This document shows, piece after piece, positions 1 to 8,277 of a stretch of DNA of 64,000 nt. The stretch comes from an uncultured Phascolarctobacterium sp. (GTDB lineage: Bacteria > Bacillota > Negativicutes > Acidaminococcales > Acidaminococcaceae). The stretch's first letter is position 1; the number at the start of each line of letters is the position of its first letter. Made by a program: the position numbers and the translations under genes. Under the pieces are notes generated by a model that searched no databases, was not told where the DNA came from, and was given only the letters and a program-made list of their open reading frames with translations. The stretch covers positions 1 to 64,000 of the forward strand of contig NZ_CALDXR010000058.1 in the NCBI RefSeq assembly GCF_937920985.1, in the 5' to 3' direction.

Positions 1-115
1 TCGCCTTACAGGCGACAGCTCCCCCCGAGGGGAGCCTCTCTTGTCCTTTGTGATTCTTTTCTTGCCTCTCCTAGGGGAGAGGTGCCGAACGTAGTGAGGC
101 GGAGAGGGGTATCAA
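1..115 (-). repeat. Structured GC-rich repeat, copy R1 (reverse orientation)
   Basis: This is the reverse complement of the repeat seen at 8125, 30190, 53622 and 54238. One arm near 1-42 has a CTCCCC/GGGGAG hairpin and a GTCGCC/GGCGA hairpin. The other arm near 64-115 has a CCTCTCC/GGAGAGG hairpin and ends in GAGAGGGG. The left end may be cut off by the window start. It lies directly upstream of rsmE, with only the ribosome-binding site between. No protein is encoded. Confidence 0.7.
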
Positions 116-137
116 TTTTTATAGAAAGGAAACCTAT

Positions 138-881
138 ATGCATCGTTTTTTTGTACCGCAATTATATAATGAAACAATGACTATTGAGGGCGTGGATGCA
201 CGTCATATCAGTAAGGTGCTGCGCATGCAGCCGGGTGCTCAGTTGCAGATTGTGAGTGACGACGGCGTGAGCGCGCTGGCGGAGATTACAGCGATTGACA
301 GCGAGTGTGTGACTGTGCATTGCTTAGAGAAGCTGGCGGAAAGCCATGAGCCTGCGGTGCGCCTGATTTTGGCGCAGGGCCTGGCGAAGGGCGAGAAGAT
401 GGAGTTCATCATCCAGAAGGCTGTGGAGATGGGCGCTTACAGCGTTGTGCCTGTGGCTATGGAGCATTCCGTAGTACGCCTTGACGGTGCGAAGGCTGCC
501 AAAAAGGTGGAGCGCTGGCAGAAGATTGCCGAGTCCGCGGCCAAGCAGAGCAAGCGTGATATTATTCCCGAGGTGCAGCCTGTGCAGACTATGGCACAGA
601 TGCTGGCGGCGAATGACTGCGCTGTAAAGATTATTGCTTACGAGTGCGAGGATAAAAAGAGCCTGAAGGCGGCGCTGAAGGAGGCGCAGGCGAAGGGCGC
701 GCTGACAGATTTGCTGCTGATTATCGGTCCTGAGGGCGGCATCAGCGAAGCGGAGCTGGATGCTGCACGCGCAGTAGGCGCTGTGCCTGTGTCGCTTGGC
801 AGACGCATTCTGCGCGCGGAAACGGCAGGACTTGTCGCTATTTCAGCGATTTTTTATGAAACAGGAGATTTAGGAGATTAA
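138..881 (+). CDS. rsmE: 16S rRNA (uracil1498-N3)-methyltransferase RsmE
   Basis: RsmE methylates N3 of U1498 in the 30S subunit using S-adenosylmethionine. The 247-residue protein has the usual family length: an N-terminal PUA-like RNA-binding part (about 1-70, with HISKVLRM) and a SPOUT-class knotted methyltransferase domain. The C-terminal half carries the family signatures IGPEGGISEAEL and LGRRILRAETAGL, which form the trefoil-knot SAM site. The ATG at 138 follows an AGAAAGGA ribosome-binding site. The next gene, mtaB, starts seven bases after the stop, so the two are probably co-transcribed, as in many Firmicutes. Confidence 0.96.
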   Translation: MHRFFVPQLYNETMTIEGVDARHISKVLRMQPGAQLQIVSDDGVSALAEITAIDSECVTVHCLEKLAESHEPAVRLILAQGLAKGEKMEFIIQKAVEMGAYSVVPVAMEHSVVRLDGAKAAKKVERWQKIAESAAKQSKRDIIPEVQPVQTMAQMLAANDCAVKIIAYECEDKKSLKAALKEAQAKGALTDLLLIIGPEGGISEAELDAARAVGAVPVSLGRRILRAETAGLVAISAIFYETGDLGD

Positions 882-887
882 ACATAG

Positions 888-2201
888 ATGAGAAAAATTG
901 CATTTTATACGCTGGGCTGTAAGGTTAATCAGGCCGATACTGCCAGCATGGAGGGGATTTTCCGTGCGTCAGGCTATGAGGTTGTGCCTTTCGGTGAACC
1001 GGCAGACGTTTATTTAGTTAATACCTGCGTTGTTACCAATACAGGTCAGCGCAAATCGCGTCAGATTATCAACCGCGCTGTGCGTCACAATCCGCTGTCC
1101 CTGGTGGTTGTCACCGGCTGCTATCCGCAGACTGCGCCGGAGGAGGTGCGTGCTATAGAAGGTGTTGATGTAATCATCGGCAATCAGGAGCGCGGCCGCA
1201 TTGTGGAGCTGGTTGAGGAGGCGCTGGAGCACAAGCGCACGGAGATTCTGGACAATGTGCAGCAGATGACTGTGGACACTAAGTTCGAAGAGCTGGGCGT
1301 TGGCACGGAAACAGATAAAACCCGCGCCTTCCTCAAAATTCAGGAGGGCTGCAACCAATACTGCACCTACTGCATTATCCCGTTTGCCCGCGGTCCGCTG
1401 CGCAGCCGCAGCCTGGAAAGCATCCGTGAGGAGGTCGGCAAGCTGGTTGCCGCAGGCTACAAGGAGGTTGTGCTCATCGGCATTCACCTTGGCTGCTACG
1501 GCAAGGAGCTGGCGAAGGAAGGCAAGCACGTTACGTTGTATGACGCAGTAAAGGCAGCGCTGAGCGTTGAAGGCGTGCAGCGTGTGCGCCTCGGTTCTTT
1601 GGAATCCGTGGAGGTGGAGCCGTGTCTGCTGCAGCTGATGGCACAGGAGCCGCGCCTGCAGCGTCACCTGCATTTGCCGTTGCAAAGCGGCTGCGACAAG
1701 ATTTTGCGCGCTATGCACCGTCCTTACGATACCAAACGTTTTACAGAGCTGGTGAACGAAATTCGTGCGCAGGTGCCTGATGTGGCCATTACTACGGACG
1801 TTATCGTGGGATTCCCCGGCGAAACCGAGGAGGACTTTGCGACTACTTTGGAATTTGCCAAGCAATGCGGCTTTGCCAAAATGCACATCTTCCCGTATTC
1901 CAAACGCAAGGGAACGCCTGCTGCCGAAATGCCAGAGCAGGTGGACGAGGCAGTGAAGAGCGAGCGTACGGCGCGTCTGGCGAAGGTGGACGAGGAGCTG
2001 CATCAGCGAATGCTGCAGAGCACTGTCGGCAAGGTGGAAGAGGTGCTGTTTGAGCAGCCTGTGGACGATGAGCATATGGAGGGCCTGTGCGGTCCGTATC
2101 TGCGCGTTGTTGTTCCGGGAACCAAGAAGCTGGCCAACACCATTGCCAAGGTAAAAATTACCGGCATTAAAGAGGATTTTTTGTTGGGCGAATTGAATTA
2201 G
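888..2201 (+). CDS. mtaB: tRNA t6A37 methylthiotransferase MtaB
   Basis: MtaB is a radical-SAM enzyme that converts t6A37 to ms2t6A37 in ANN-decoding tRNAs. The 437-residue protein shows the family order: an N-terminal UPF0004 domain with cysteines for the auxiliary [4Fe-4S] cluster (LGCKVNQAD, NTCVVTN, TGCYPQ), the radical-SAM motif CNQYCTYCIIP near residue 155, and a C-terminal TRAM-like RNA-binding domain. The GCKVNQ start separates it from MiaB. It follows rsmE closely, with a GGAGAT ribosome-binding site inside the end of rsmE. The antisense frames across it are shadows. Confidence 0.96.
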   Translation: MRKIAFYTLGCKVNQADTASMEGIFRASGYEVVPFGEPADVYLVNTCVVTNTGQRKSRQIINRAVRHNPLSLVVVTGCYPQTAPEEVRAIEGVDVIIGNQERGRIVELVEEALEHKRTEILDNVQQMTVDTKFEELGVGTETDKTRAFLKIQEGCNQYCTYCIIPFARGPLRSRSLESIREEVGKLVAAGYKEVVLIGIHLGCYGKELAKEGKHVTLYDAVKAALSVEGVQRVRLGSLESVEVEPCLLQLMAQEPRLQRHLHLPLQSGCDKILRAMHRPYDTKRFTELVNEIRAQVPDVAITTDVIVGFPGETEEDFATTLEFAKQCGFAKMHIFPYSKRKGTPAAEMPEQVDEAVKSERTARLAKVDEELHQRMLQSTVGKVEEVLFEQPVDDEHMEGLCGPYLRVVVPGTKKLANTIAKVKITGIKEDFLLGELN

Positions 2202-2231
2202 TATATTATTATTCTAATAGGAGTGATAATA

Positions 2232-2636
2232 ATGATGTTAACTCGTTTTGTGAAAAAAGGTTCTTTGTTATTAGTGCTTTCATTAGTTTTTGTTTCGTCG
2301 TTTTTTGTCGGCTGCTCAGCAGAAGTACAGAATTCTAATTCTGTATATGAATTGTATCCGACAACAAACATGTACAATTTTTTGAAATTAAATACCAGTG
2401 ATGGCAGAATTACCCAGGTACAATATGGCATCAATAAAGACGAAGCCAGATTTGAATGCTCGTTAAATTCTTTACCGCTGGTTGATGCGTCACAGGCACA
2501 AAATGGCAGGTTTAAATTGTATCCTACGCAAAATATGTATACGTTTTTGCTTTTAGATACGATAAACGGAAGAACCTGGCAGGTTCAGTGGTCTTTTGAT
2601 GAGGACAGAAGAGGTATTGTTGGAGAAATAAAATAA
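2232..2636 (+). CDS. Small predicted lipoprotein with two internal repeats
   Basis: I do not recognise a named family. Start codons exist at 2223 (GTG), 2232 and 2235; AGGAG at 2219-2223 favours 2232. The 134-residue product has Lys/Arg near the N-terminus, a hydrophobic stretch and a lipobox ending FFVGC, so it is probably a lipoprotein. The mature part has two copies of a motif of about 45 residues: YELYPTTNMYNFLKLNT and FKLYPTQNMYTFLLLDT, each followed by a GR-x2-QVQ segment. It is AT-rich compared with mtaB and HIT and sits inside an otherwise conserved gene block, which suggests insertion. The function is unknown. Confidence 0.8.
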   Translation: MMLTRFVKKGSLLLVLSLVFVSSFFVGCSAEVQNSNSVYELYPTTNMYNFLKLNTSDGRITQVQYGINKDEARFECSLNSLPLVDASQAQNGRFKLYPTQNMYTFLLLDTINGRTWQVQWSFDEDRRGIVGEIK

Positions 2637-2705
2637 AAATTAGCAGGATTTTATTTTAAAAAGTAGAATATAACTAGATACGATAAATGAGAGGAGGGAC
2701 ATGAA

Positions 2706-3044
2706 ATGGCTGAGGATTGTATTTTTTGCAAAATCATTAAGGGCGATATCCCTTCTACCAAAGTGTACGAAGATGATAAAATGATTGCTATCAATGACGT
2801 TGCTCCGGCTGCTCCGGTTCATGTGCTGCTGATGCCTAAGGACCACACAGCTAACATCACTACTGCGGACCCCGAGCTGGTTGCATATATGCTGGGCAAG
2901 GTTAAAATGATCGCTGAAAAGACCGGAATTGCCGAAAAAGGCTTCCGCGTTGTTATCAACACCGGCGATGAAGGCGGTCAGACAGTAAAACATTTACACA
3001 TTCACGTAATTGGCGGCAAAGCTTTGGGTTGGCCCCCGTGCTAA
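2706..3044 (+). CDS. HIT-family (HINT-like) nucleotide hydrolase
   Basis: This is a 112-residue histidine-triad protein of the HINT branch, which hydrolyses nucleoside phosphoramidates or related adenylyl adducts. It starts with the zinc-ribbon-like CIFCKIIKGDIPS found in bacterial HINT proteins. The catalytic triad HLHIHVIGG lies near residues 98-106. GAGGAGGG precedes the ATG at 2706; an overlapping ATG at 2701 is in another frame. Its place before rpsU and yqeY is the usual one in Firmicutes. Confidence 0.95.
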   Translation: MAEDCIFCKIIKGDIPSTKVYEDDKMIAINDVAPAAPVHVLLMPKDHTANITTADPELVAYMLGKVKMIAEKTGIAEKGFRVVINTGDEGGQTVKHLHIHVIGGKALGWPPC

Positions 3045-3047
3045 ACC

Positions 3048-3076
3048 TTGACAATGCTTGTCTTTTCTTGTATAAT
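3048..3076 (+). promoter_or_regulatory. Strong sigma-A promoter for rpsU-yqeY
   Basis: A perfect TTGACA (3048-3053) and TATAAT (3071-3076) are separated by 17 bases. It starts four bases after the HIT stop codon, so rpsU and yqeY have their own strong promoter. Transcription would start near 3083. Confidence 0.88.
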
Positions 3077-3084
3077 TAATCAGT

Positions 3085-3116
3085 AAGTGTTTTTAGCTGG
3101 CAACAGCTGAAAACTT
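3085..3116 (+). promoter_or_regulatory. Leader hairpin of rpsU mRNA
   Basis: A stem pairs 3085-3099 (ending TTTAGCTG) with 3104-3116 (starting CAGCTGAAAA) around a GCAA tetraloop. It begins just after the predicted start site and has no U-run, so it is not a terminator. It could stabilise the mRNA or be a protein-binding leader; which is not known. A second small hairpin (ACACTT/AAGTGT) lies before the ribosome-binding site. Confidence 0.5.
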
Positions 3117-3162
3117 AATTTGCATATACACTTCCCTAAGTGTGTGGAGGGAGGGAGAACAG

Positions 3163-3339
3163 ATGGCAGAAATTAAAGTTGGCAAGAATGAAACTTTAGA
3201 CAGCGCACTGCGCAGATTTAAAAGAGCAACCCAAAAGGCAGGCATTCTTTCTGAGGTAAGAAAACGCGAGCACTATGAAAAGCCGAGCGTTGCACGTAAG
3301 AAAAAATCCGAAGCAGCCAGAAAACGTAAAACCAGATAA
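3163..3339 (+). CDS. rpsU: 30S ribosomal protein S21
   Basis: S21 is a small basic protein of the 30S platform near the anti-Shine-Dalgarno end of 16S rRNA. The ATG at 3163 follows a strong GGAGGGAGGG site and gives 58 residues, the normal length, starting MAEIKVGKNETLDSALRRFK. The Lys/Arg-rich C-terminus (KKKSEAARKRK) is typical. An in-frame GTG seven codons upstream would place the ribosome-binding site inside the gene and is rejected. The yqeY ribosome-binding site follows directly after the stop. Confidence 0.97.
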   Translation: MAEIKVGKNETLDSALRRFKRATQKAGILSEVRKREHYEKPSVARKKKSEAARKRKTR

Positions 3340-3354
3340 TTGGAGGCGGGCTGT

Positions 3355-3804
3355 ATGTCTATAAAAGACCAATTGACTGCTGATATGAAGCAGGCCATGA
3401 AGGACAGAGAAGCAGGTAAACTGCGTTTGTCTGTTATCCGCATGGTGCGTGCTAATATTAAAAACGTTGAAATCAATGACAAAAAGGAACTTACAGATGA
3501 TGAGGTTCTGGCTGTCTTGATGAAAGAGGTCAAAATGCGTCAGGATTCTGTTGAGGAATTCCAAAAAGCAGGTCGTGACGAATTGGTTGCCCAAGCTAAG
3601 GAAGAAATTGCTATACTGAAAAAATATCTTCCGGAAGCTCTCAGCGATGACGAGCTGAAGGCTATCGTGGCAGAAGTTATTGCTGCTGTTGGTGCTACAA
3701 GTCCCAAAGATATGGGCAAGTTAATGCCGGCAGTTATGGCAAAAACCAAAGGCCGTGCAGATGGCAAACGTATTAACGTTATGGTTCGTGAATTGCTCAA
3801 ATAA
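3355..3804 (+). CDS. yqeY: GatB/YqeY domain protein
   Basis: This 149-residue protein belongs to the YqeY family, related to the C-terminal domain of GatB in the tRNA-dependent amidotransferase. Its role is not settled. The sequence has the helical N-terminal half with KLRLSVIRMVRANIKNVEI and the C-terminal GAT-like part with DMGKLMPAVMAKTKGRADG. The ATG at 3355 follows GGAGG at 3341-3345. It is the last gene of the rpsU transcript. Confidence 0.93.
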   Translation: MSIKDQLTADMKQAMKDREAGKLRLSVIRMVRANIKNVEINDKKELTDDEVLAVLMKEVKMRQDSVEEFQKAGRDELVAQAKEEIAILKKYLPEALSDDELKAIVAEVIAAVGATSPKDMGKLMPAVMAKTKGRADGKRINVMVRELLK

Positions 3805-3809
3805 CAACT

Positions 3810-3850
3810 GATAACCGTGCTAAGAGAAATCTTGGCGCGGTTATTTTACT
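3810..3850 (+). terminator. Terminator after yqeY
   Basis: ATAACCGTGCTAAG pairs with CTTGGCGCGGTTAT and is followed by TTTACTTT. It closes the rpsU-yqeY unit. The 190 bases after it, up to the hsdR remnant, hold no gene I can support. Confidence 0.75.
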
Positions 3851-4038
3851 TTATAGGGATTATGGGTGAGAGAACTGTATGCTTTTCCTGCGCGGAAAAG
3901 TATACAGCTTTTTTATTGCGGCATCTGTGCAGGCAATATCCGCTGTTTTGCGAAAACATATTCAGCAGGTAAATTTTATTTTAAGGCGAATATAAATATA
4001 TTATTATCATTTTTACAGCTCAAAGGAGGCCGTTTTTT

Positions 4039-4350
4039 ATGGCATCTGGCTTCAGCTTTTTACGCACACAATTTCCCGGTCTGGAAAAAACAGGCGAGTT
4101 TGCGGAGCGCTATTTGTACAGCGATTCCAATTCCTGCCTTTTTAAGCTGGGACTGCTGTGCGAAGATATCGTTAATAAAATGTTTGATTTTGACAATATA
4201 GCAATGCCTTATCAGATGAAGGATACACTGGTAAACAAAATCCGGTATCTGGTTTGCGGATTTGCGTCAAAGCGGCAATATACCGCGCGCTATGGCAGGC
4301 TGGCCTTCTTCTCTAGGCTTGAAAGAAATGCTGCAGGAAAATACTGCTGA
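4039..4350 (+). pseudogene. hsdR: 5' remnant of type I restriction subunit HsdR
   Basis: A good AAAGGAGG site precedes this ATG. The first 75 residues or so resemble the N-terminal domain of one class of type I restriction endonuclease R subunits: FLRTQFPGLEKTGEFAERYL, then SCLFKLGLLCEDIVN, then a KIRYL helix. After about 4260 the similarity stops, and the frame ends at 4350; a full HsdR has around 1000 residues. The motor and nuclease domains are gone. Together with the headless hsdM at 7174, this marks the left edge of a replaced type I locus. Assignment is from memory of the family pattern. Confidence 0.6.
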
Positions 4351-4402
4351 GGGCAACGCTGCTTACAATCAGGAGATATTTTTATAGGAATAATTTTCGT
4401 GA

Positions 4403-4408
4403 TATAAT
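4403..4408 (+). promoter_or_regulatory. Possible -10 box before the DUF262 gene
   Basis: A TATAAT lies 37 bases before the DUF262 start codon, but no convincing -35 stands 16-18 bases upstream (the site reads TTTTAT). AGGAGG at 4429-4434 is the ribosome-binding site for the start at 4445. Confidence 0.35.
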
Positions 4409-4444
4409 TACAGAAAAAGATACCGTTAGGAGGTTCTCCAAAAG

Positions 4445-6241
4445 ATGGCTCGATACAATGTAAGTAATTATACCGTAGAGGCACTACTGGCAAGCATTAA
4501 GTCCAAGGAAATTGCAATACCAGAAATGCAGCGTCCATTCGTATGGGATGCTTCCAAAGTTCGTGATTTGCTGGATTCCTTATATAAAGGGTTTCCTGTT
4601 GGGTATATTATTGTCTGGCAAAATCCTAAGGTGAAACTTAAGGATGGAACAACCGCTGCCGGCAAAAAAGTATTGATTGATGGGCAGCAACGTATCACGG
4701 CACTGACTGCGGCGATTGTCGGGCAAGAAGTCTTAGATGATCACTACAAGTGGAAGACGATAAAAATCGCCTTTAATCCCATTGATGAGACTTTTGAAGT
4801 AGCCAATTCCGCTAACCAGCGTTCCAGTAAATGGATATCAGATATTTCTGAAGTCTTCAAGATGACGTTTGACTCGTTTAATTTCGTCAACCAGTTTTGC
4901 CAGAAGAATGAAATAACAGATCAGGCATCGAAAATCAATGATATCATTAACAGATTGAAGGCAATTCAGAATAATAGCCTTGGTGTTATTACCTTGGCGG
5001 ACGATTTGGATATTGATAGCGTTACGGATATTTTTATCCGCATCAACTCTAAGGGCGTGGTACTGTCACAGGCTGACTTTGTCATGTCGAAAATTTCCTC
5101 GAATACTGAGTATGGAGGAAACATAACCAGAAAGACTATCGATTATTTTTGTCATTTGCTGGAATCTCCAGCTGATTTGAAAGACATTCAGACCAACGAC
5201 AAAGAATTCGCATCACTGCCAGATTTCTCTGCTATAAGATGGGTGGCAGAAAAGGTGTCACCTATATATAAAACATCTTATACCGATATTTTGCGTGTAG
5301 CATTTACTTATAAGTTCAAGCGCGGGAAACTGTCTGATTTGGTAAGCCTGCTCTCTGGACGTGATTTTGAAACGCGCGAATTCCAAATAGAAATAGAAGA
5401 GGATTCTTTTAGAAAATTGCATGAAGCAGTATTACAGACCGTAAATAAAACAAACTACGAACGCTTTCTGATGATTGTTGAGTCTGCTGGCATTGTCAGG
5501 GGGAGTCTGATTCGCTCGCAAAATGTTTTGAACTTTGCCTATGCGTTGTACTTGGCGTTGCGTGAGAGAAAAGTTGACAGTTCTATCATTGAAAAGATTG
5601 TACGTCGGTGGCTGGTTCTCTCCATTTTGACCGGACGTTATTCTGGTTCTCCGGAATCGACGTTTGACTATGATATTAAACGGTTCTTTTCTTCGGATGA
5701 TCCTATGGCCTATTTGAAACTCACAGAGGCTGGCGATCTTTCTGATGCGTATTGGAATGTCAATCTTGTACAAAGGCTCGATACATCTGTCACCAGCAGT
5801 CCGTATTTCAATATGTTCCTTATCGCGCAAGTTAAGGCTCACGATAAAGGCTTTTTATCTGAGCAGATTAGTGTAGAAAGCATGTTGGAAAACAGGGGTG
5901 ATATTCATCATCTCTTCCCTAAGAATTATCTGACTAAAAATGATTTGCCTAAAGGACAGTACAATCAGGTCGCAAACTATGTGTATTTGCAGCAGGAAAT
6001 CAATATAAAAATTAGCGATGCAGCGCCTCGTGAGTATATGGCAACTGTTATAGAGCAGTGCAAGACGGGGAAGCCGATATATGGAGGAATTACCGATTTA
6101 GACAAACTCAAGGAAAACTTACAGCAGAACTGTATCCCAGAAGGCTTTGAGTTTATGGATATCAACAACTACACTGAATTTCTGGCAAAGCGCCGCGAAC
6201 TGATGGCGGAAAAGATTCGTGAATATTACGAGGCGCTATAA
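4445..6241 (+). CDS. DUF262 / HNH protein, GmrSD-like restriction enzyme
   Basis: The 598-residue protein has an N-terminal DUF262 (GmrSD N-terminal, ParB/Srx-like) domain: IAIPEMQRPFVWDASKVRDL, followed by LIDGQQRITAL near residues 78-88. DGQQR is the family's nucleotide-hydrolysis motif. The C-terminal part has GDIHHLFPKNYL near 482-493, a His-rich core like the HNH/DUF1524 nuclease of this family. Proteins of this build act as type IV restriction enzymes against modified phage DNA or as other anti-phage nucleases; the target here is unknown. It is AT-rich and lies where the body of hsdR and the head of hsdM should be. A Sel1-like gene starts three bases after its stop. Confidence 0.85.
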   Translation: MARYNVSNYTVEALLASIKSKEIAIPEMQRPFVWDASKVRDLLDSLYKGFPVGYIIVWQNPKVKLKDGTTAAGKKVLIDGQQRITALTAAIVGQEVLDDHYKWKTIKIAFNPIDETFEVANSANQRSSKWISDISEVFKMTFDSFNFVNQFCQKNEITDQASKINDIINRLKAIQNNSLGVITLADDLDIDSVTDIFIRINSKGVVLSQADFVMSKISSNTEYGGNITRKTIDYFCHLLESPADLKDIQTNDKEFASLPDFSAIRWVAEKVSPIYKTSYTDILRVAFTYKFKRGKLSDLVSLLSGRDFETREFQIEIEEDSFRKLHEAVLQTVNKTNYERFLMIVESAGIVRGSLIRSQNVLNFAYALYLALRERKVDSSIIEKIVRRWLVLSILTGRYSGSPESTFDYDIKRFFSSDDPMAYLKLTEAGDLSDAYWNVNLVQRLDTSVTSSPYFNMFLIAQVKAHDKGFLSEQISVESMLENRGDIHHLFPKNYLTKNDLPKGQYNQVANYVYLQQEINIKISDAAPREYMATVIEQCKTGKPIYGGITDLDKLKENLQQNCIPEGFEFMDINNYTEFLAKRRELMAEKIREYYEAL

Positions 6242-6244
6242 GTT

Positions 6245-7024
6245 ATGAAAAAATCAAGACTGGAAATAAAGCCAATAAGAAGAAATCTTAGCAGGGTGCT
6301 TGATTCAGCCAGGAATGGAAATCCAGAATCCATGCTTAAGTTGGGAAAGCATTATTCGTACTTAAAGTTTGTTGATGAAAAGTATGAAGGCGATAATGCG
6401 CTTCTGTTGGGCGTATATTGGCTAAGCAAGGCCGCTCAAAACGGCAAGTGGGAAGCTTGCTATTGGTTAGGAGCCGCGATAGAAACTACTCGTAATAATA
6501 ACAGTAGCGGTGCCTATTTAAGTGCTTATATTGAGAGGGAGAAGCAAGAAAATACCATATGGCAGAGTGTAATGTCCGAGTTGAACACCGAGGGCTTTTA
6601 TGAAAATGCCGTGCCGGTATACTACAATGATGTTTGCAAAAACAATGTGGCCGCTATATTGCTTTGGGAGCGTTTTCATTTTGGCTACAGCAGTGGAAGT
6701 TTGGACTCACTTGACTGCCAGTATTATAAATGCGCAGCTGAACATGGTATCATTGAAGCCAAGGCCTGTTATGGGGCTTTTAGCAAAAGAGCATGGGATA
6801 CTTGGTGTTATTGGCTACAAGATGAGTCTCCGGAAGAAGCACTAAAAACGCTAAAAGATGAAGGACGGTCGATTGATTCAATTTATTACTATTACGAAAC
6901 CGCCAGATACTGGTTGGTGGAGGCACTGAGGGACGGTTACGATGAGGCAATATCAGATTTAAGTAGCCTGATTGCTACTCAGCATATGCTAGATAAATTA
7001 CGCGAGCCAATTGCCTCGAAATAA
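6245..7024 (+). CDS. Sel1-like repeat protein, partner of the DUF262 gene
   Basis: The 259-residue protein has helical Sel1/TPR-like repeats: GNPESMLKLGKHYSYL with VYWLSKAAQNGKWEACYWLG near residues 26-80, YYKCAAEHGIIEAKACYG near 160, and YWLVEALRDGYDEAI near 220. It has no signal peptide or membrane segment, so it should be cytoplasmic. Sel1 repeats bind proteins. The three-base gap to the DUF262 gene and the similar AT-rich composition suggest one transcript and a joint function, perhaps as adaptor, sensor or inhibitor; that role is inference. Confidence 0.75.
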   Translation: MKKSRLEIKPIRRNLSRVLDSARNGNPESMLKLGKHYSYLKFVDEKYEGDNALLLGVYWLSKAAQNGKWEACYWLGAAIETTRNNNSSGAYLSAYIEREKQENTIWQSVMSELNTEGFYENAVPVYYNDVCKNNVAAILLWERFHFGYSSGSLDSLDCQYYKCAAEHGIIEAKACYGAFSKRAWDTWCYWLQDESPEEALKTLKDEGRSIDSIYYYYETARYWLVEALRDGYDEAISDLSSLIATQHMLDKLREPIASK

Positions 7025-7058
7025 AAACTTCATAGAGAAATTTCCGCCGAAGGTAACT

Positions 7059-7099
7059 ACACCCTCGTAACGATGCACCTAGTGTCGTTACGAGGGTGT
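7059..7099 (+). terminator. Perfect 15-bp hairpin after the Sel1 gene
   Basis: ACACCCTCGTAACGA at 7059-7073 pairs perfectly with TCGTTACGAGGGTGT at 7085-7099. The following run is only TCATTTTC, so it may be a terminator or a boundary palindrome of the inserted segment. The recognisable hsdM sequence resumes 80 bases later. Confidence 0.55.
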
Positions 7100-7173
7100 T
7101 CATTTTCTGGACATGTGCGGGCTCGTCGTTTCGGAGTATCGGAATTAAATTCGTTACATTGTATTAATGATAG

Positions 7174-8094
7174 TCTCCCAACGATCCTGCCTGCGGTACC
7201 TTTGGCTTTATGATTGCGGCAAGCAATTTTGTGCGTGAGCAGACGAACGATTTCTTTGATTTGGATGAGGAAACGGCGGAGTTTGAATATACGCAGGCCT
7301 TCACCGGCTGCGAGCTGGTGCATGATACGCACCGCTTGGCGCTGATGAACGCCATGCTGCATGACATCCAGAGCAAAATTATTTTGGGCGATACGCTTTC
7401 CAACGTGGGCAAGGAGATGCAGGGCTATGACGTAGTGCTGACCAATCCGCCATTCGGTACGAAAAAAGGCGGCGAGCGTGCAACGCGCGACGACTTTACT
7501 TATCCGACGAGCAACAAGCAGCTGAACTTTTTGCAGCACATTTACCGCAGTTTGAAGGCTGACGGCAAGGCGCGTGCTGCCGTGGTACTGCCGGATAATG
7601 TGCTTTTTGCCGACGGTGACGGCGAAAGGATTCGTGTCGACTTAATGGATAAGTGCAATTTGCACACTATTCTGCGCTTGCCGACAGGTATTTTTTACGC
7701 GCAGGGTGTCAAGACCAACGTACTTTTCTTTACGCGCGAAAAAACGGATAAGGACAGCACTAAGGCTGTGTGGTTTTATGATTTGCGCACCAATATGCCG
7801 TCCTTCGGCAAGACGAACCCGCTGAAGGCGAGTGACTTTGCCGGCTTTGAGGCGGCCTACACGGCAGAGGACAGAAGTAAGGTAGAGGACGAGCGCTGGC
7901 AGTGCTTTACGCGTGAGGAAATTGCGCAAAAGGGCAACAGTCTGGACCTTGGCCTGATTAAGGATGACAGCGTGCTGGATTACGAGGATTTGCCGGACCC
8001 GGCGGAAAGTGCGGCGGAGGCTGCGGAAAAGCTGGCGGAGGCCGTGGATTTGCTGCAGAGTGTGGCGCAGGAGCTGAGGAGCTTGCAAAGATAA
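7174..8094 (+). pseudogene. hsdM: 3' part of type I methyltransferase subunit HsdM
   Basis: The frame opens after a TAG at 7171 and runs straight into NDPACGTFGFMIAA, the SAM-binding motif I of HsdM, with no start codon before it. The N-terminal helical domain and about 180-200 residues are missing. The rest is well preserved: VVLTNPPFGTKKGG (motif IV, NPPF) near residue 92, NKQLNFLQHIYRSLK, the later methyltransferase motifs and an Ala-rich C-terminus. The first internal ATG (7210) has no ribosome-binding site and follows motif I. I therefore call it a headless remnant joined to foreign DNA near 7175. Confidence 0.8.
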
Positions 8095-8124
8095 AGGTAG
8101 AGATTGAAGAATGAAGAAAGAAAA

Positions 8125-8250
8125 AGGCTCCCCTCGGGGGGAGCTGGCGCCCGCAGGGCGACTGAGAGGGGAGTGCTGTTATTATGCTTAGCAATAAAAC
8201 CCCTCTCCGTCATCGCTACGCGATGCCACCTCTCCCTAAGGAGAGGCTTT
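8125..8250 (+). repeat. Structured GC-rich repeat, copy R2
   Basis: The left arm (8125-8174) has hairpins CTCCCC/GGGGAG and GCGCCC/GGGCG and ends GAGAGGGG. The right arm (8199-8250) starts CCCCTCTC, then has CATCGC/GCGATG and CCTCTCC/GGAGAGG. GAGAGGGG can pair with CCCCTCTC across the 25-base centre. It lies between the hsdM remnant and a small-RNA locus. A frame reading through it (8104-8289) is not a gene. Confidence 0.8.
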
Positions 8251-8277
8251 CCTGCATCCTGCGCACAAATTCAAAGC

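Noticed and set aside
3866..4201. A 111-codon frame after yqeY
   Set aside because: No ribosome-binding site, no recognisable pattern, and it overlaps the hsdR remnant, which has a strong site in another frame.
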